From Marisa cornuarietis (Eukaryota; Mollusca; Gastropoda; Architaenioglossa; Ampullariidae), in assembly GCA_004794655.1 (NCBI GenBank), contig SMMW01000524.1, positions 124,001-188,000 of the forward strand: DNA of 64,000 bases, written 5' to 3'. Within the stretch, counting starts at the first letter, position 1, and every line of letters starts with the position of its first letter. Positions 1-10,900 of the stretch are shown piece after piece. The notes beneath the pieces are model-generated. The model had not been told where the DNA came from. It searched no databases and saw only the letters and a list, made by a program, of their open reading frames with translations. Both the position numbers and the translations under genes were made by a program.

Positions 1-103
1 CCAAGTGATATGTGATTCTTGCTGAAAAATTCATATGAACAAAAATACTAGAAAAATGGAATAAAAGGCTTTTCAGCAAGATAAATACATTGTGGAGACA
101 ATT

Positions 104-335
104 TTAACACAATCTGATCTTCTGAAGAGCCGTATACGTACTAGCACAGCCATAACGTATTTGGTTCATGGCACAGAAACTCACATTAATCAATCTCTTG
201 ATGGTGTAGAGAAAAATCAGTTCTAAGTTTTCATTAATAGGCAAATTTCTGTCAATGGTAACATCAATCGTTGAACTGTCAAAGTCCCAGAACATATTCT
301 GAAACAAATCCAGGTCTCCATGTAAAGATGTTGCT
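104..335 (-). CDS. SERAC1: SERAC1 exon, ARM-like repeats; 3' edge unresolved
   Basis: Acceptor tgtttag completes a split alanine codon. The segment [20 protein letters not shown] and the following NQIRYG resemble the EMFCLEAI...THCDKIEANGG repeat of SERAC1 weakly. The frame meets TAA at 104-106. A full SERAC1 needs a donor before this; only weak ones are visible (GTACGT near 144, GTGTTA near 110). A truncated product or pseudogene is the alternative. Confidence 0.45.
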
Positions 336-3300
336 CTAAACATTTTTTGAAATATTACAGCTACACAGGCTAAGAGTCAAAAGAAAAGGGAAATAGCACA
401 TTGGTCATAAATGATTGGATTTTAATTTTGGTTTTAAATGAATCATTTACTTGCAATGATGTCTAAAACAAAGCTGCATGCTGATTCTTAGAGGCTGACA
501 TGGTTCATTCTCTTTCACAAATAACAAACAAACTGATGGTAAGTCATGACATAGAAGGAACCATTTGACAAGACAACCATTCTCTGTCACGACAGTCTTC
601 TCCACGTTGCTCAGCTATTCTTTGCTAATATCGAGTTCAAAATTGTATGGTACGATTCCCAGAGCCATGATGACAGCGTTTAAACAACCACTTTAGAGAC
701 TGAAAGTTAAGTCACAATCTGAATGGTTTTGATAACCTAGCTGTCTCCTTGTAAGAGCTGTGTTTTATATGCAACTGTAAATGATTGCAACCCAAACATC
801 TGACCAGAAACAATTCACAACATCAGTATCTATCATTTTAAGTCCAAGATGCCATTTTACTTGCCATTTCCTTTACAAAAAAAAACAAAAACTCTCAACT
901 GAAGTAAATTGCCATAGACACACACACACACACACACACTGATGCCTACTGATAGACCAACGCTATTCCTGTCAATAAAACAAAACAAACAGTTAGTCAC
1001 AACAACTGTGTAGTGTAGTTGTTATGATGCAGACTAAACACTGGTCACTGTCTCACGCTTTGCTTAACTGGCTTAAAAAATCAAAATCCATGTCTACAGA
1101 CACCTTCTCATCTGCAGTATGGTCCTTAGTCTCAAGATAATGCTCAGCCAGTATGCAGGCATTCCTATATGTATTCTGCTCAAGAGTAATTTGTTGAGGC
1201 TTGGAGGTGTTAATGCATGTGTCTTCCTCAACATTACAGAGAACAATCAGCAGATTAGCCAGCTCTTCTGCAACTGTTTTCTGCAGCACACATTAAAAGA
1301 TCAGATTCCCAGAAATTTTTAAAATAAAAACATTGAAGAGTTTACCCAACCCCCTCCCCCCAAAAGAAAATGCTGCGGTAGGAAGTAATATCTACCCTGA
1401 ATGAGGTAAATCTTAATTATATGAGCTTACTTAATAAATACAAAATCATTTGGACAAAGTAAATAAGCTGTCATATTTGAATTATATATTTTTAAAACCT
1501 ACAAATTTCTTTGCTATACTGAAAAATCTTTTCATAAAAAAGTTAAAGTAATTTGAAAATTATAAAATAGTAGGAAAACAAACTGCATAAAACATATCGT
1601 AGTTAAAACAAAAATGAAGAACTGTGCAATCTGCAAGTTTGATAAATACCTTGGAAGACACTAAGGCTGGTTGTGGAAGAAAAAACCTGGGATCACTGCC
1701 CTGGGAATGAGCCAAACCAATCAAAGTACGGTAATCTGCAGCTTGTGCCACAAAGCGATACTGGTGAGCTGCCATGATGAGAGTCAAGATGCACAGAAAT
1801 GATTGATCTCTGCTAACATACAATGCTTTTTTTCCATTTTGAGAAAATGTTACTCAAGCTGACAGGCTTCCAGAAATATTTTAATGGGGCTTTTTTGTTT
1901 ATACAAGTATTCAAACATTACCATGCAAGAAAGAGTGAAGACTATGTCACTCATGTCCACAGATGTGGCTAATCAACATACAATCTTAGTTCTCTCAATA
2001 ATGATGCAAGTGTATTTATACACTTATCATGTACAAAGCTCATCCCAGTTACACAAATAAACTGCATAGCTTTATGCCTTTAAATATCAAGTTATTTTAC
2101 TCTATTAAATGTTTTCATCCATTTAAAAAATAGTGAAGAGAAACAATTTCTGCAGCAGAAGAAATAAGAATGCAGCAGAAGAAATCAGAAGACTTACATT
2201 CCCATGATTTTTCACTGGCTAGTAACCTGACACCTAGCAGTCGAATGGACTTGAGTTCTGACTTACATAAATGTAGCAATGTCCAAGCATCACTACTTTT
2301 AGAATAAAGCCACGGAAACCAGAATTCTGAAAATATAACAAAAGCACTGTTATATTTGCAGAGAAATAATAGTAATTTACATAACATTTACACAGTGCTT
2401 TTCCAAAATAATTTCCTCAGAGCACGTCACAAATAGGAGAAACTACAAACAGATCAATCCTAAAGAAACTTACATACTTAAATCCATACACATATACACT
2501 AATGCAACAGACACACCCACAGAGTAAATACACAGTAAATATGCCAGGGCATGGAAGGGTGAAGTTATTGATCTTGAAAAATAAGTACATCTTGAATTTG
2601 CACTTAAAAGGTGGTAAAAGAATCAGCATGATAAAGTCTGATGGGTAATTTGTTGCAAGTTGATTAGGGATGATAGGCAAAAGACCTCTTTTCACATAGC
2701 TTGGTCTTAGTGGGACTCAAAAAAAATCTGTGTCAGAAGAAATGAGCAGTTGTGAGGAAGTATACACAGAAGAGAGTTCAGGGAGGTATCAAGGACTGGT
2801 ACAAGAAACAGTGGAATAAGTCAAAGTAAAAAGTTTTTATGCTATGTGATCAAACGCTTCCAGCCAATGAAGAGTGCAAATGATAGCTGTTATATGTTAA
2901 TGATGGGTGTTAGATGTCGAGATCCAGAGGATCTGTAGATATCAAGAGCAGCAATTGGATCCTTTGATGACTGTTAAAAAGATCCTTGGGAATATCAGCC
3001 AAAATAGAACTACAATAGTCAATCCTTGAGAACACAAAAGCGTTTTGATTGCCTTAGGAGTGAGATAATGCCAAATGGAACTAATCCAACAAAATTCAAG
3101 TTAAGCAATTCTGCAGACATGAAACATATGGTGCTTATGAAGAGCGACACCCAAACTGCAGACAGAAGCAGAGAAAGGAACAGATGAGTTGTGTATTGAG
3201 AGAGAACAAGGAAGAGAAAGATGATCAAGACATTTCTCTGGACATGTCAGTAGCAGTTCAGTCTCTTCATCATTCAGTTGTAGTCTGTTCTGGATCATCC

Positions 3301-5234
3301 AGGTCTTTATGTTGGTTATGCATTCCTGTGTCCCTGCCATCAGTCCTGCAGGCTAAGTAAAAGGAGATGACTGATAAAGCTGTGTATCATTAGGTAAATT
3401 TACACATGACATGGTATGGTGAGAGCTGACTGATAAAGCTGTGCATCATCATCATCAAAACTCAAACGTAACACGGCATAGAGACAGATGACATCAGACA
3501 GAAGGGAAGGACGCAACAAAAAAAGTATTGGACCCAAGGAGCCCTGCGAGACCCCACACCTCAAGGCAGAAGCATCTGAGTAGACACTATTTACACGTAC
3601 AGTCTGGGTTTGTTCCCTCAGAAAGGACAGAGCAACACCATGAATGCCAAAACAGTGCTGAATTTTGTGTTAAAGTACAGAATGATCGACTCTCAAATTC
3701 TGCTGACAAGTCTAACAATGCAAGAAAAGACACTTTGTCATCATCACTGCTATGGAGATCATTGATAACTTGATAAGTGCAGATTCAGTACTATGACCCT
3801 ATCTATAAGCAGACTGGAATAGATTAAGAAGATGATTTTGATCCATGTGTACAAGAAGTTGGGAAACAACAATCATTTCCAGAATCTTGGACCAAAAAGA
3901 CAAGTTTGATTGTGGTCTTAAACTGCTTAAACAGTTTTGATCTAGAGAGGGTTTCTTTATGAGTGGGTGAATAATAGCTGACTTGAACTCAAGGGGAAAT
4001 ACAGAAGGTAACAAAGGAACAATCCTTTTAAAGTTACTGAAATAAAGGTATCCAATCATTGTTTAATTTTCACAATGGAATAAAATAGACTGCACCAATT
4101 AGGTTGTGGGTGGGTGTGGGGAATTGGTGTTTTACACCGAGCCAGCAACTAAGACTATACCACGGCAAGGCAGCAAGCCCTCTAAACAGATGCCACATGT
4201 AGAAAATGAACAGCATAGCCGAGAAGAGAGCTGAACCCAGGACAGCAAACCTTGCACTAATTAGGTGGCACTCGAGACCCCCTGATAGGACAATCCAACT
4301 ATCAACAAATTTATTCTGTCAAATCAAATAGGCCTGAATAAGATATATGTCTTTCATCCATTTGAAATTATGTGTAATTTGGCTAGTTTTAAAATATTCA
4401 TGCTTACTCATCAGGTATTCTTCATCAGAAAGCACTTTTAACATTATTTGTAACTGCACAATAACAAAAAGCATAATTTGAAAATGTTCAATGGCTTACC
4501 CTTTTCTATCAGGTGTGCCTTAGAATCTGAAAGATAGATATAGGGACTCTGGAGATGCTGGCCTGCAGTCAGACCAACAGACATGGAGGACAAGTTTTTG
4601 TTCAGTGACCAAACCTCCCAAAAGACTACTGCAAGACTGTTTCCAAAAAACAAAAAATGCATGCATTTCTTAAAAAAGAATAAAAAATGTTTTACACATT
4701 TCACAATCACACTAAAGGCAAACAAAAATGTGTGTATGGTTGAGCAAACAACCATGTAGTTAGAACACTGGCAACTGAACAGAGAGGCAAGCCAGGTTGA
4801 TACCCATATGGCAAAGAAACCTTTCCCCAGTAGACCCAGCTCTCCAGAATGGGTATCAGACTCCAAAGAAGGTTGGGGAAGGGAAGGCAGCAATGGACAG
4901 GAGATTGGCATCACCCTCACATAAAGTTGGGCTGAGAAAAGTGTGGTCTCTAGCATCACACTCTCCAATGACCTACAAAATGTTTGGGGATGACCTTTAC
5001 CTTATGTCTGTTCACAAAGACACAGACATACATCTATGCATACAAACACACACTCCCTACAGATGAACATATTTACAGTAATTATCAAATGGAATACACA
5101 TATTGCAATATTTTGGGCTGTTATGTGCCATTCAACTATTAAAAAGTACATTCTTTTAGTGTAAACAGTCTGCAAGCAGCAAAAGTGTAAGTCTACTCAC
5201 CTAACCACGGATGTTACCAAAATGCTCAGTGCCC
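104..5234 (-). CDS. SERAC1: SERAC1-like gene, 5' part only (lipase/esterase family)
   Basis: Partial gene running off the left edge. Coding exons recognised on the minus strand are 5201-5234, 4500-4636, 2198-2326, 1650-1825, 1057-1280 and one from 335 leftward. All junctions are phase-compatible. The strongest match to vertebrate SERAC1 is the stretch around [20 protein letters not shown] followed by DPRFFLPQP; the membrane segment plus SPYIYLSDS also aligns. SERAC1 proteins have an N-terminal membrane segment, an ARM-like region and a C-terminal alpha/beta-hydrolase domain, act at mitochondria-associated membranes, and are needed for phosphatidylglycerol remodelling and cholesterol trafficking. 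The hydrolase domain with its GHSMGG-type serine motif should lie left of position 1. About 50 residues present in vertebrates between the second and third exons were not found, and the start codon was not located. Family call is from remembered similarity. Confidence 0.72.
1057..1280 (-). CDS. SERAC1: SERAC1 exon, variable acidic region
   Basis: Acceptor tgctgcag gives phase 0 from the previous exon. The translation begins [11 protein letters not shown], aligning with the EELRQLL stretch after the FFLPPP motif of vertebrate SERAC1, and the rest is lineage-specific. The in-frame TGA at 1053 is avoided by a GC|GTGAGA donor that joins in phase to the next exon. Confidence 0.55.
1650..1825 (-). 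CDS. SERAC1: SERAC1 exon with the conserved QYR/TLIGLA block
   Basis: Contains the best family signature, [20 protein letters not shown], then DPRFFLPQP. The donor AAG|GTATTT is good. The acceptor ...ggaaaaaaag has almost no pyrimidine tract, so the exact 5' edge is less sure than the reading frame. Confidence 0.8.
2198..2326 (-). CDS. SERAC1: SERAC1 exon: start of ARM-like region
   Basis: Acceptor ttttcag and donor T|GTAAGT. It encodes [19 protein letters not shown], matching the position and pattern of the leucine-rich helix preceding the YQYR motif in SERAC1. It enters and leaves in phase 1. Confidence 0.7.
2830..4060 (-). mobile_element. Decayed L2/CR1-like LINE reverse transcriptase in a SERAC1 intron
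   Basis: Minus-strand reading gives, in several frames, the pre-RT block SILMNLS-like [17 protein letters not shown] and FQSAYR (3799-3930), then [14 protein letters not shown] near 3700, a VSQGS...LGPILFLL block near 3500, an [18 protein letters not shown] block at 3230-3340, and the thumb/tail region to about 2850. Many frameshifts and stops show it is dead. It is the same family as the better copy at 32.7-34.2 kb and lies in the same orientation as the host gene. Confidence 0.8.
4090..4290 (+). repeat. SINE-like repeat segment
   Basis: The block ggtgttttacaccgagccag followed by an ACTAxGACTATACCACGGC-type stretch resembles a conserved domain I associate with SINEs dispersed in gastropod genomes. 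Not compared with a library; boundaries are approximate. Confidence 0.35.
4500..4636 (-). CDS. SERAC1: SERAC1 exon: second half of membrane segment and start of soluble region
   Basis: Acceptor ggaaacag and donor G|GTAAGC. The translation starts [11 protein letters not shown] and ends at LIEK; the SPYIYLSDS part corresponds to the SYIYVHT region after the helix in vertebrate SERAC1. Confidence 0.68.
4740..4965 (+). repeat. tRNA-derived SINE-like copy A
   Basis: Shares with copies near 22.43 and 23.73 kb a weak tRNA-like head (TAGAAC/TAGAGC) followed about 100 bases on by AATGGGTAyC(T/A)GA and an AAGG-rich tail. Three similar copies with the same internal order argue for one dispersed family. 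Confidence 0.5.
5201..5234 (-). CDS. SERAC1: SERAC1 exon: first half of membrane segment (34 nt)
   Basis: A very short exon with acceptor tttctttag and donor GTGAGT. In phase it encodes [10 protein letters not shown] and joins by a split serine codon to the next exon, completing one hydrophobic helix. The size is unusual, but both splice sites and the phase agree. Confidence 0.6.
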
Positions 5235-7120
5235 CTAAAGAAACAGGTCAACACAAATACTTAAAATTCTGAAAGAACAATATTTTCCAAAAAAATATTT
5301 TAATCTCTGTGTCTCTGTTTTATTATTTTTAAATGTTTTTCTTGAAAAATATTTAAATGGATGCTACAAATAGGATTCTTATGTTGCTGATGGCTATGCA
5401 AATCTGTGAGATTCGTAAAGCCTATGAGGCAAGCACACTACCAAGAATCTGACAACACCTTTAAAAAAACCAAATCAATAAAATACTTAGATGACAGCTT
5501 TACTATAAAAAAATGTACTCAACATATAATGTTAGTTAAAGAATAAATTGAATAAAAAACAAATTTAAGTTTGTAACTTATCCAAAGAAGTTATGATATA
5601 ATCACGAAGTCACTGAAGACCTCATTACAAGAATGTTGAGTGCAAATTTAACAAGTCATGCTATTTTCAACAGGCAGGAAAACTGGAAGAAAACCTCCTT
5701 TTACCCCTTTTCCATATATATGTAAATTTTGTCTTCTCTTCATGCTGAAGTGTTGCAGAACTTGATGCATGGCATTTGATGCAAACAAAATGGCTTGGAA
5801 GATGACTTGAAAGCAGCAGTTTCTTAACTGCCTTGTGTGCGGTTACCAAAGGAGCAGGCTTAAAGCAAAATACTTTCTGCATGCAGGAAGCTATCAGGAT
5901 CATTACTCTGCAATTATCAACAAGACTTGACCTTCTGTGATAAACTGTATCATTTCTCACACACGCCTTTCTTGATGAATCTCAGTTACCTCCTGTTAAC
6001 TCTACTAAATATTCATTTTAAGATTTACGTGCCAGTTAAGCACCAACATTGTGCAACCTATGGTTACACATTCAAGAATTAATGGGTACAAACTGATAAT
6101 TGCAAGATAAAAAAAATGTTATTATAATAATAATCTACTAATTTAGCTTGATTCTTGTACTTAAATAATTTTCCAGAAGATACTATTTATTTCGTTTATA
6201 ATTTTTTACATGTATTCTTTATCAAGTGATTTGAGCATTGAGGAGGAATCGATCTGTTTTCACTTAAGGTGAACAGATTTTATTTAAGCTCGTGGGAAAA
6301 AATTTTTGAATGGATCGCCATAAAGTAACTGCAAATAAGAACGAAGATGATGGGCCGTAATCCCAAGTTCTTAATGCCCTGTTTTTCGATTTGCTAAGAC
6401 AATGAAAAATAAATTAAGGGAAAACGTAAACATTAAACTGCACTTTCTCAAAACTATAGTCGATTTTGCTCTTGAACCTTCGACTTTCCATGGAAGATTA
6501 TTTAACTTAATCAAATTAATGCTTACGGTAAACTAATCACACTAGTAACTACGTATTTCTGACGCGGATTTTGTTAAATGCGCTGTAGTTTTCCTACACA
6601 ACCTAAAATACTGTTACAAGTACCATGAGTCAGCGTCTGAGTGTGCGTGTGTGTACTACATGATCACATCCGTAAAATAATGAAATCATTCATCTTATTC
6701 CACTTTCGACAGTTTATCGTATTTTTGGTGAGTTAGAGTTCAAAAGTTTGTGCTTCTTTCAGTTGCATGATGCGTTAAAACTCAACGAAGAGAAAGATGG
6801 TCTTACAAACACATAGGCCTATATCCTTTCGGTTTGTGTTTAGGAAATGATCACTTCGAAGGGAGAGCAGTCTAAATCCATCCATTCAGTAACTTGCGAG
6901 TTGTCCTCGTCGTCTGCGAAGCCCTCGAAATACAATATTTTCCTTTGCCCTTGTCTGAAGTAATCTTGAAGTGGAAAGACTCTCCAAAGCCAGCTACAAA
7001 ATCTTAATATGTAGGCCTAGGTAGCAATCTCTCAACTGTCCCTTTCGTGTCTGAGATGACCTTTCGGAACCTATTAGTGGGGAGACGTGACGTTATAGGC
7101 CGGTCTATGTTATTTTGTCA
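5235..7120. other. Upstream flank of SERAC1; no gene supported
   Basis: AT-rich up to about 6.5 kb, then more balanced. It should hold the first SERAC1 exon(s) and promoter, but no ATG-bearing exon with the required phase-1 donor could be chosen. A 58-codon stop-to-stop open stretch lies at 6840-7016 on the minus strand and is discussed as a finding. Confidence 0.5.
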
Positions 7121-7124
7121 GAGG

Positions 7125-7186
7125 TTTGGGGTAGGGGTAGGGTTAGGGTTTGGGGTAGGGTTAGTGTTAGGTTTAGGTTTAGTTTA
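7125..7186 (+). repeat. Interstitial telomere-like repeat (degenerate TTAGGG)
   Basis: A short tract made of GGGTAGGGTTAGGG, TTTGGGGTAGGGTTAG and TTTAGGTTTAG variants. TTAGGG is the usual molluscan telomere repeat; here the units are degenerate and number only about ten. Confidence 0.6.
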
Positions 7187-7439
7187 TTAGGTACATTTGG
7201 GCAGTTGAGTGGAGCGAGCAGACGACAAATGCCGCGAGCCATTTCTGTTACGGCCGTCGCCTCCCCCCCCCTCCCATATCAAAGCTAGCTGTACCGAGAA
7301 GCGTTTGCTTTTGGAAGATTTTTAGTTTTCAGCATTGTGAGATGTATAATACTGCGTGAAAACAGGACTGTGTGTTTGAAGTGCATAAATTTTTGCTAGA
7401 CTGGGCCATGGAGCAGTCATGCAGTTGTGACTGTCATGT

Positions 7440-7985
7440 GTACATGTACCTGCATCATCATCATCATCATGTCCTCGTTGTGCCGTCTGGCACGTGAGGC
7501 GACAGCAAGGGACCTCCATCTGGTTCTGTTGCTGCTGTTCTGGGGGCTGTCTCGAGTGATAGGCCTCAGTTCTTGAGGTCTTTTTCGATGGATCGCCTCC
7601 TGTTCCTCTTTCCCTGTGGTGTCCATCGCAGAGCTGCTCCGGGTATTATGTCTTGAGGCATGCTGCACACGTGACCTAACCATCGCCAGCGCCGCAGTTG
7701 GATCGCATCAGCGAAGGTGCACATCCCTACCATCTCGGGCAGTTCTTCATTTCAGATGGTGTTGGGCCAGAAGATCTTTTGTATGCGCCGCAGAGATTTG
7801 GTTCGAAACACTTCTAGCTTTTTCTCGGTGGAGGCTATATGGTCTTCCAGCACTCTGACCCATAAAGGAGGACACTGAGGACGTTGCTCTTGAAGATCCT
7901 GATCTTTGTATGGCTGCTGAGGCCAGTGGATCTCCAGATGGGCTTAAGCATTGCAAAAGCTTTACTTGCATGCCTGAGGTAAACT
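7440..7985 (-). mobile_element. LINE 3' coding end (C-terminal tail of reverse transcriptase)
   Basis: Read on the minus strand in shifting frames it shows the typical tail order of this LINE type: SVLLYGSE-like at about 7890, EVFRTKSLRRIQKI near 7800, RRWRWLGHV-like near 7705, then RWTPQGKR-like and TRWRSLAVASRARRHNED near 7470-7530, ending in an ATG/CAT trinucleotide run. Frameshifted and 5'-truncated. It sits upstream of SERAC1 in the same orientation. Confidence 0.75.
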
Positions 7986-7989
7986 AAGT

Positions 7990-10900
7990 TTGAGGGGGGT
8001 AAAAATCAAGTCTTGATCTATCATCACAAAAACTTTTAAAACCATGTAAGTTTATAAGTAATTTCATCTGCCTATGATTAAATGAGTCTAGAAATTGCAA
8101 AGGTATACTACATTTTTCCTTCCTGTCATCTCCAGTGACTTTTTTTCAATTACAAAGTAATCATCTGTTAAAATCTGTTAAAACTTGTCGCTAGCAATTT
8201 TAATAAAGTTTGCTCTTCATATGTGTATAGAATAAAGCTTAGGCTGTATGAATCACTGAAACCAGCTGTTATGCACGCTTTGTGTAAAATGTGTAGAGCA
8301 TAGGTGTGTATTTGCATGCATGTTCATCCCCCTCTCCGCCTCCGTGCCACTTACCCACCCACACACACAGAAGTCTGTCTTGGTTTGCAGTCTCTCGATC
8401 AGGCATAAACACTTGCATGCCTACTGTTGTAACTCACTCTTTCCAGTGAACAACCGCAACAAGTCTTCCTGCATATACACAACCTGAAGCAAGCAGCATG
8501 AATTAATGTGCTTTTAACTCCTTTTTCTGTGCAGATGGCAAGCTCTTTGGCTGATTTGATGTATTTAAAAGAAAACACTCACACCACCTGGTCCTGATAT
8601 TTTTTCTCTGTCAAACTCCCAGTGGTAAAACAGCCAGTATAATGAATAAAGCACAAATTTATTAAAATTTGTTTGATGTGAAAGAAACTGCACAGAGAAG
8701 ACACATGAGCCTCAAAAATTGATGGTAGAAACAAAAGTATCCCAGTATGAATAACCAGATCAGTATACACACTTTTCTAACCAGTTAATTACACAGTGAA
8801 TTAACAATAATGTATTAAAAAACGAATTTATGTACCAATAGATTCAAAAGCATTATGTTGTTCTTATTGAATCCAGTAACTGATGGTTATTTGGACTTGC
8901 AACACAAAAGACACATCTGAAACAGTCTACAATGAAAAACAAAACTTCAAGGGAAGGCCTAGCATATTGAAAAATTAAGTCATAGCATGGCCAGAACTGA
9001 AATGAACCATCTGTATTTGTAAATACAAAATTGCACAATGTGTGTGTGTGTGTGTGTCTATACCGTATTGTGTCCAATCTTAATGTTTCTTACCGGAGAA
9101 ACAATGACCTTAATAACCGCCAGTCAACGGTATTTAGAGCAAATGAGTAAGAAAACAATTTAAGGAAACTGACATCAAGTCTCACATCATGAAAAGTCTG
9201 CAACCAATTCTGTTGTGGAACATCAGCATGTACCTTGTGTTTGTTGTTTCTAGGTTTTCTTTCTTACTCATTGTGTTTTGTCTTAGGAAGGCACATAACT
9301 GACACTTGGCTGGTGTGTGTGAGCATGAATTGGAAACAATACGGTAAAGCAGGGAAGAGGGTGTTGGTTCAGATATCATGAGCTCAAAATAATGATTACG
9401 AGGAGTAATATAACTGTATTATGACCATGTCACGGGTAGATCTAACAACTACTGCTTACAAGACACTACATGTTCTACAGTAGCAGCCAATCATTGAAAG
9501 CGGATGATTTGTATAAGCATGTCACATGGTTAATATCAGAGCATGAGGGATGATTTTCAGCAGATTTTGTGAAAAATAACATGATGCCATTGCACAGTAA
9601 AGAGAACGTGGCAATCAATGATAAACATTTTCCCTCTGACACTCAAAACGATGATGACAACCATGTACCTTCAAAGAAGCTGCTGGGAAAAAAGTATGCC
9701 TGTAAATGCTAGAACACTTGTTGCAGATGGCCTATTGACATTCTTCCTCCAAGAGATTAAAAAATATACAAATCTGCAGAATCAAGGCTCCAGGCATCCC
9801 TGGAGTGCTACAAATTATTTACATAGTAGTACTAAATATAATGATCCCACAGTTCTTTTTTGGAGGGAGGCTTTCCTCTAACCTAAAGAAACCCTTTGCT
9901 CACTTCTAAATGAAAGTTTGCTTTAAAACTCATTTGCCAATGTTGGTATCTGAACATAGCAAAAATTTTTCGAAACAAATTTCCATGACATCTTCTAATG
10001 TAAGAATGATGAGTATACAGCTTCTTGAGGTATGTAGCTTCTCCCAGCCAAAAGGAAGAAAACAAAAACTTGTTAATCCCATATTCACGCTGCATTGTCT
10101 TATATAACTATATAATGAGATGAACACAGAGTGGAGTAGTGTCTCTTTGTGATGAATGGATCACAGTGGTTTTTTTTTTTAAATCAGTGATGACATTGTC
10201 AAAAAATAAAAAAGCTTTCTTCACTTCTCACATAATTGTGTTTAAAAGTTCAAAAGAAATACATAGCTCTCTTTCAACCTGACTGAATCTTGTATTTTAT
10301 AACAGCTCCAAGCACTTCCTTAACGACCAGAAGATTCACTATTTCTGCAATATTGAACATGAAAAGTTCAAAAAGGATGAAGCATATTGGAATTTGAAGA
10401 GGATCATAATGTAAAGATATCAAAAATAAAAATTGTCAGTGAAGCAGATGCTTGGATGAAAAGGTGTTTTATAGCATACATACCAAGTCAAGCTGAGGAT
10501 TTTTAAGAGGATCTCTTATTAGCTCTGTTGTATGCATAATAAAAACTTTACAGATGTTTGAATAAAAAAGGGAATATCCTTGGTGTAGAAATGATAACAG
10601 ATACTGAACATCTGACAGGAAACCAGAAAGCCTCCAACAGTACACTTTCATCATTTATGGGACATGACCTAATTCCACTAAAAAATCTAGTGGGCATGAC
10701 CAACAAGCCTGACCCTGCCTATAATTACAATAACAGCACATTTTATTTACAGGTCAGAGGAAAATGTCACAAATGTGCTTTGGAAACGGATACATTTTAT
10801 TAATGGTTTGCATGGAGAAGTGGATAAGTAGAATTAGACACTGAAAGACAAAAGGATTGTTAACACAATACAAAACAGATCTTACAAGTATCAATAAATC

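Noticed and set aside
4444..4968. A 174-codon minus-strand open frame taken as one coding exon
   Set aside because: Only 4500-4636 has splice sites and SERAC1 similarity; the rest is intron and SINE-like sequence that happens to lack stops.
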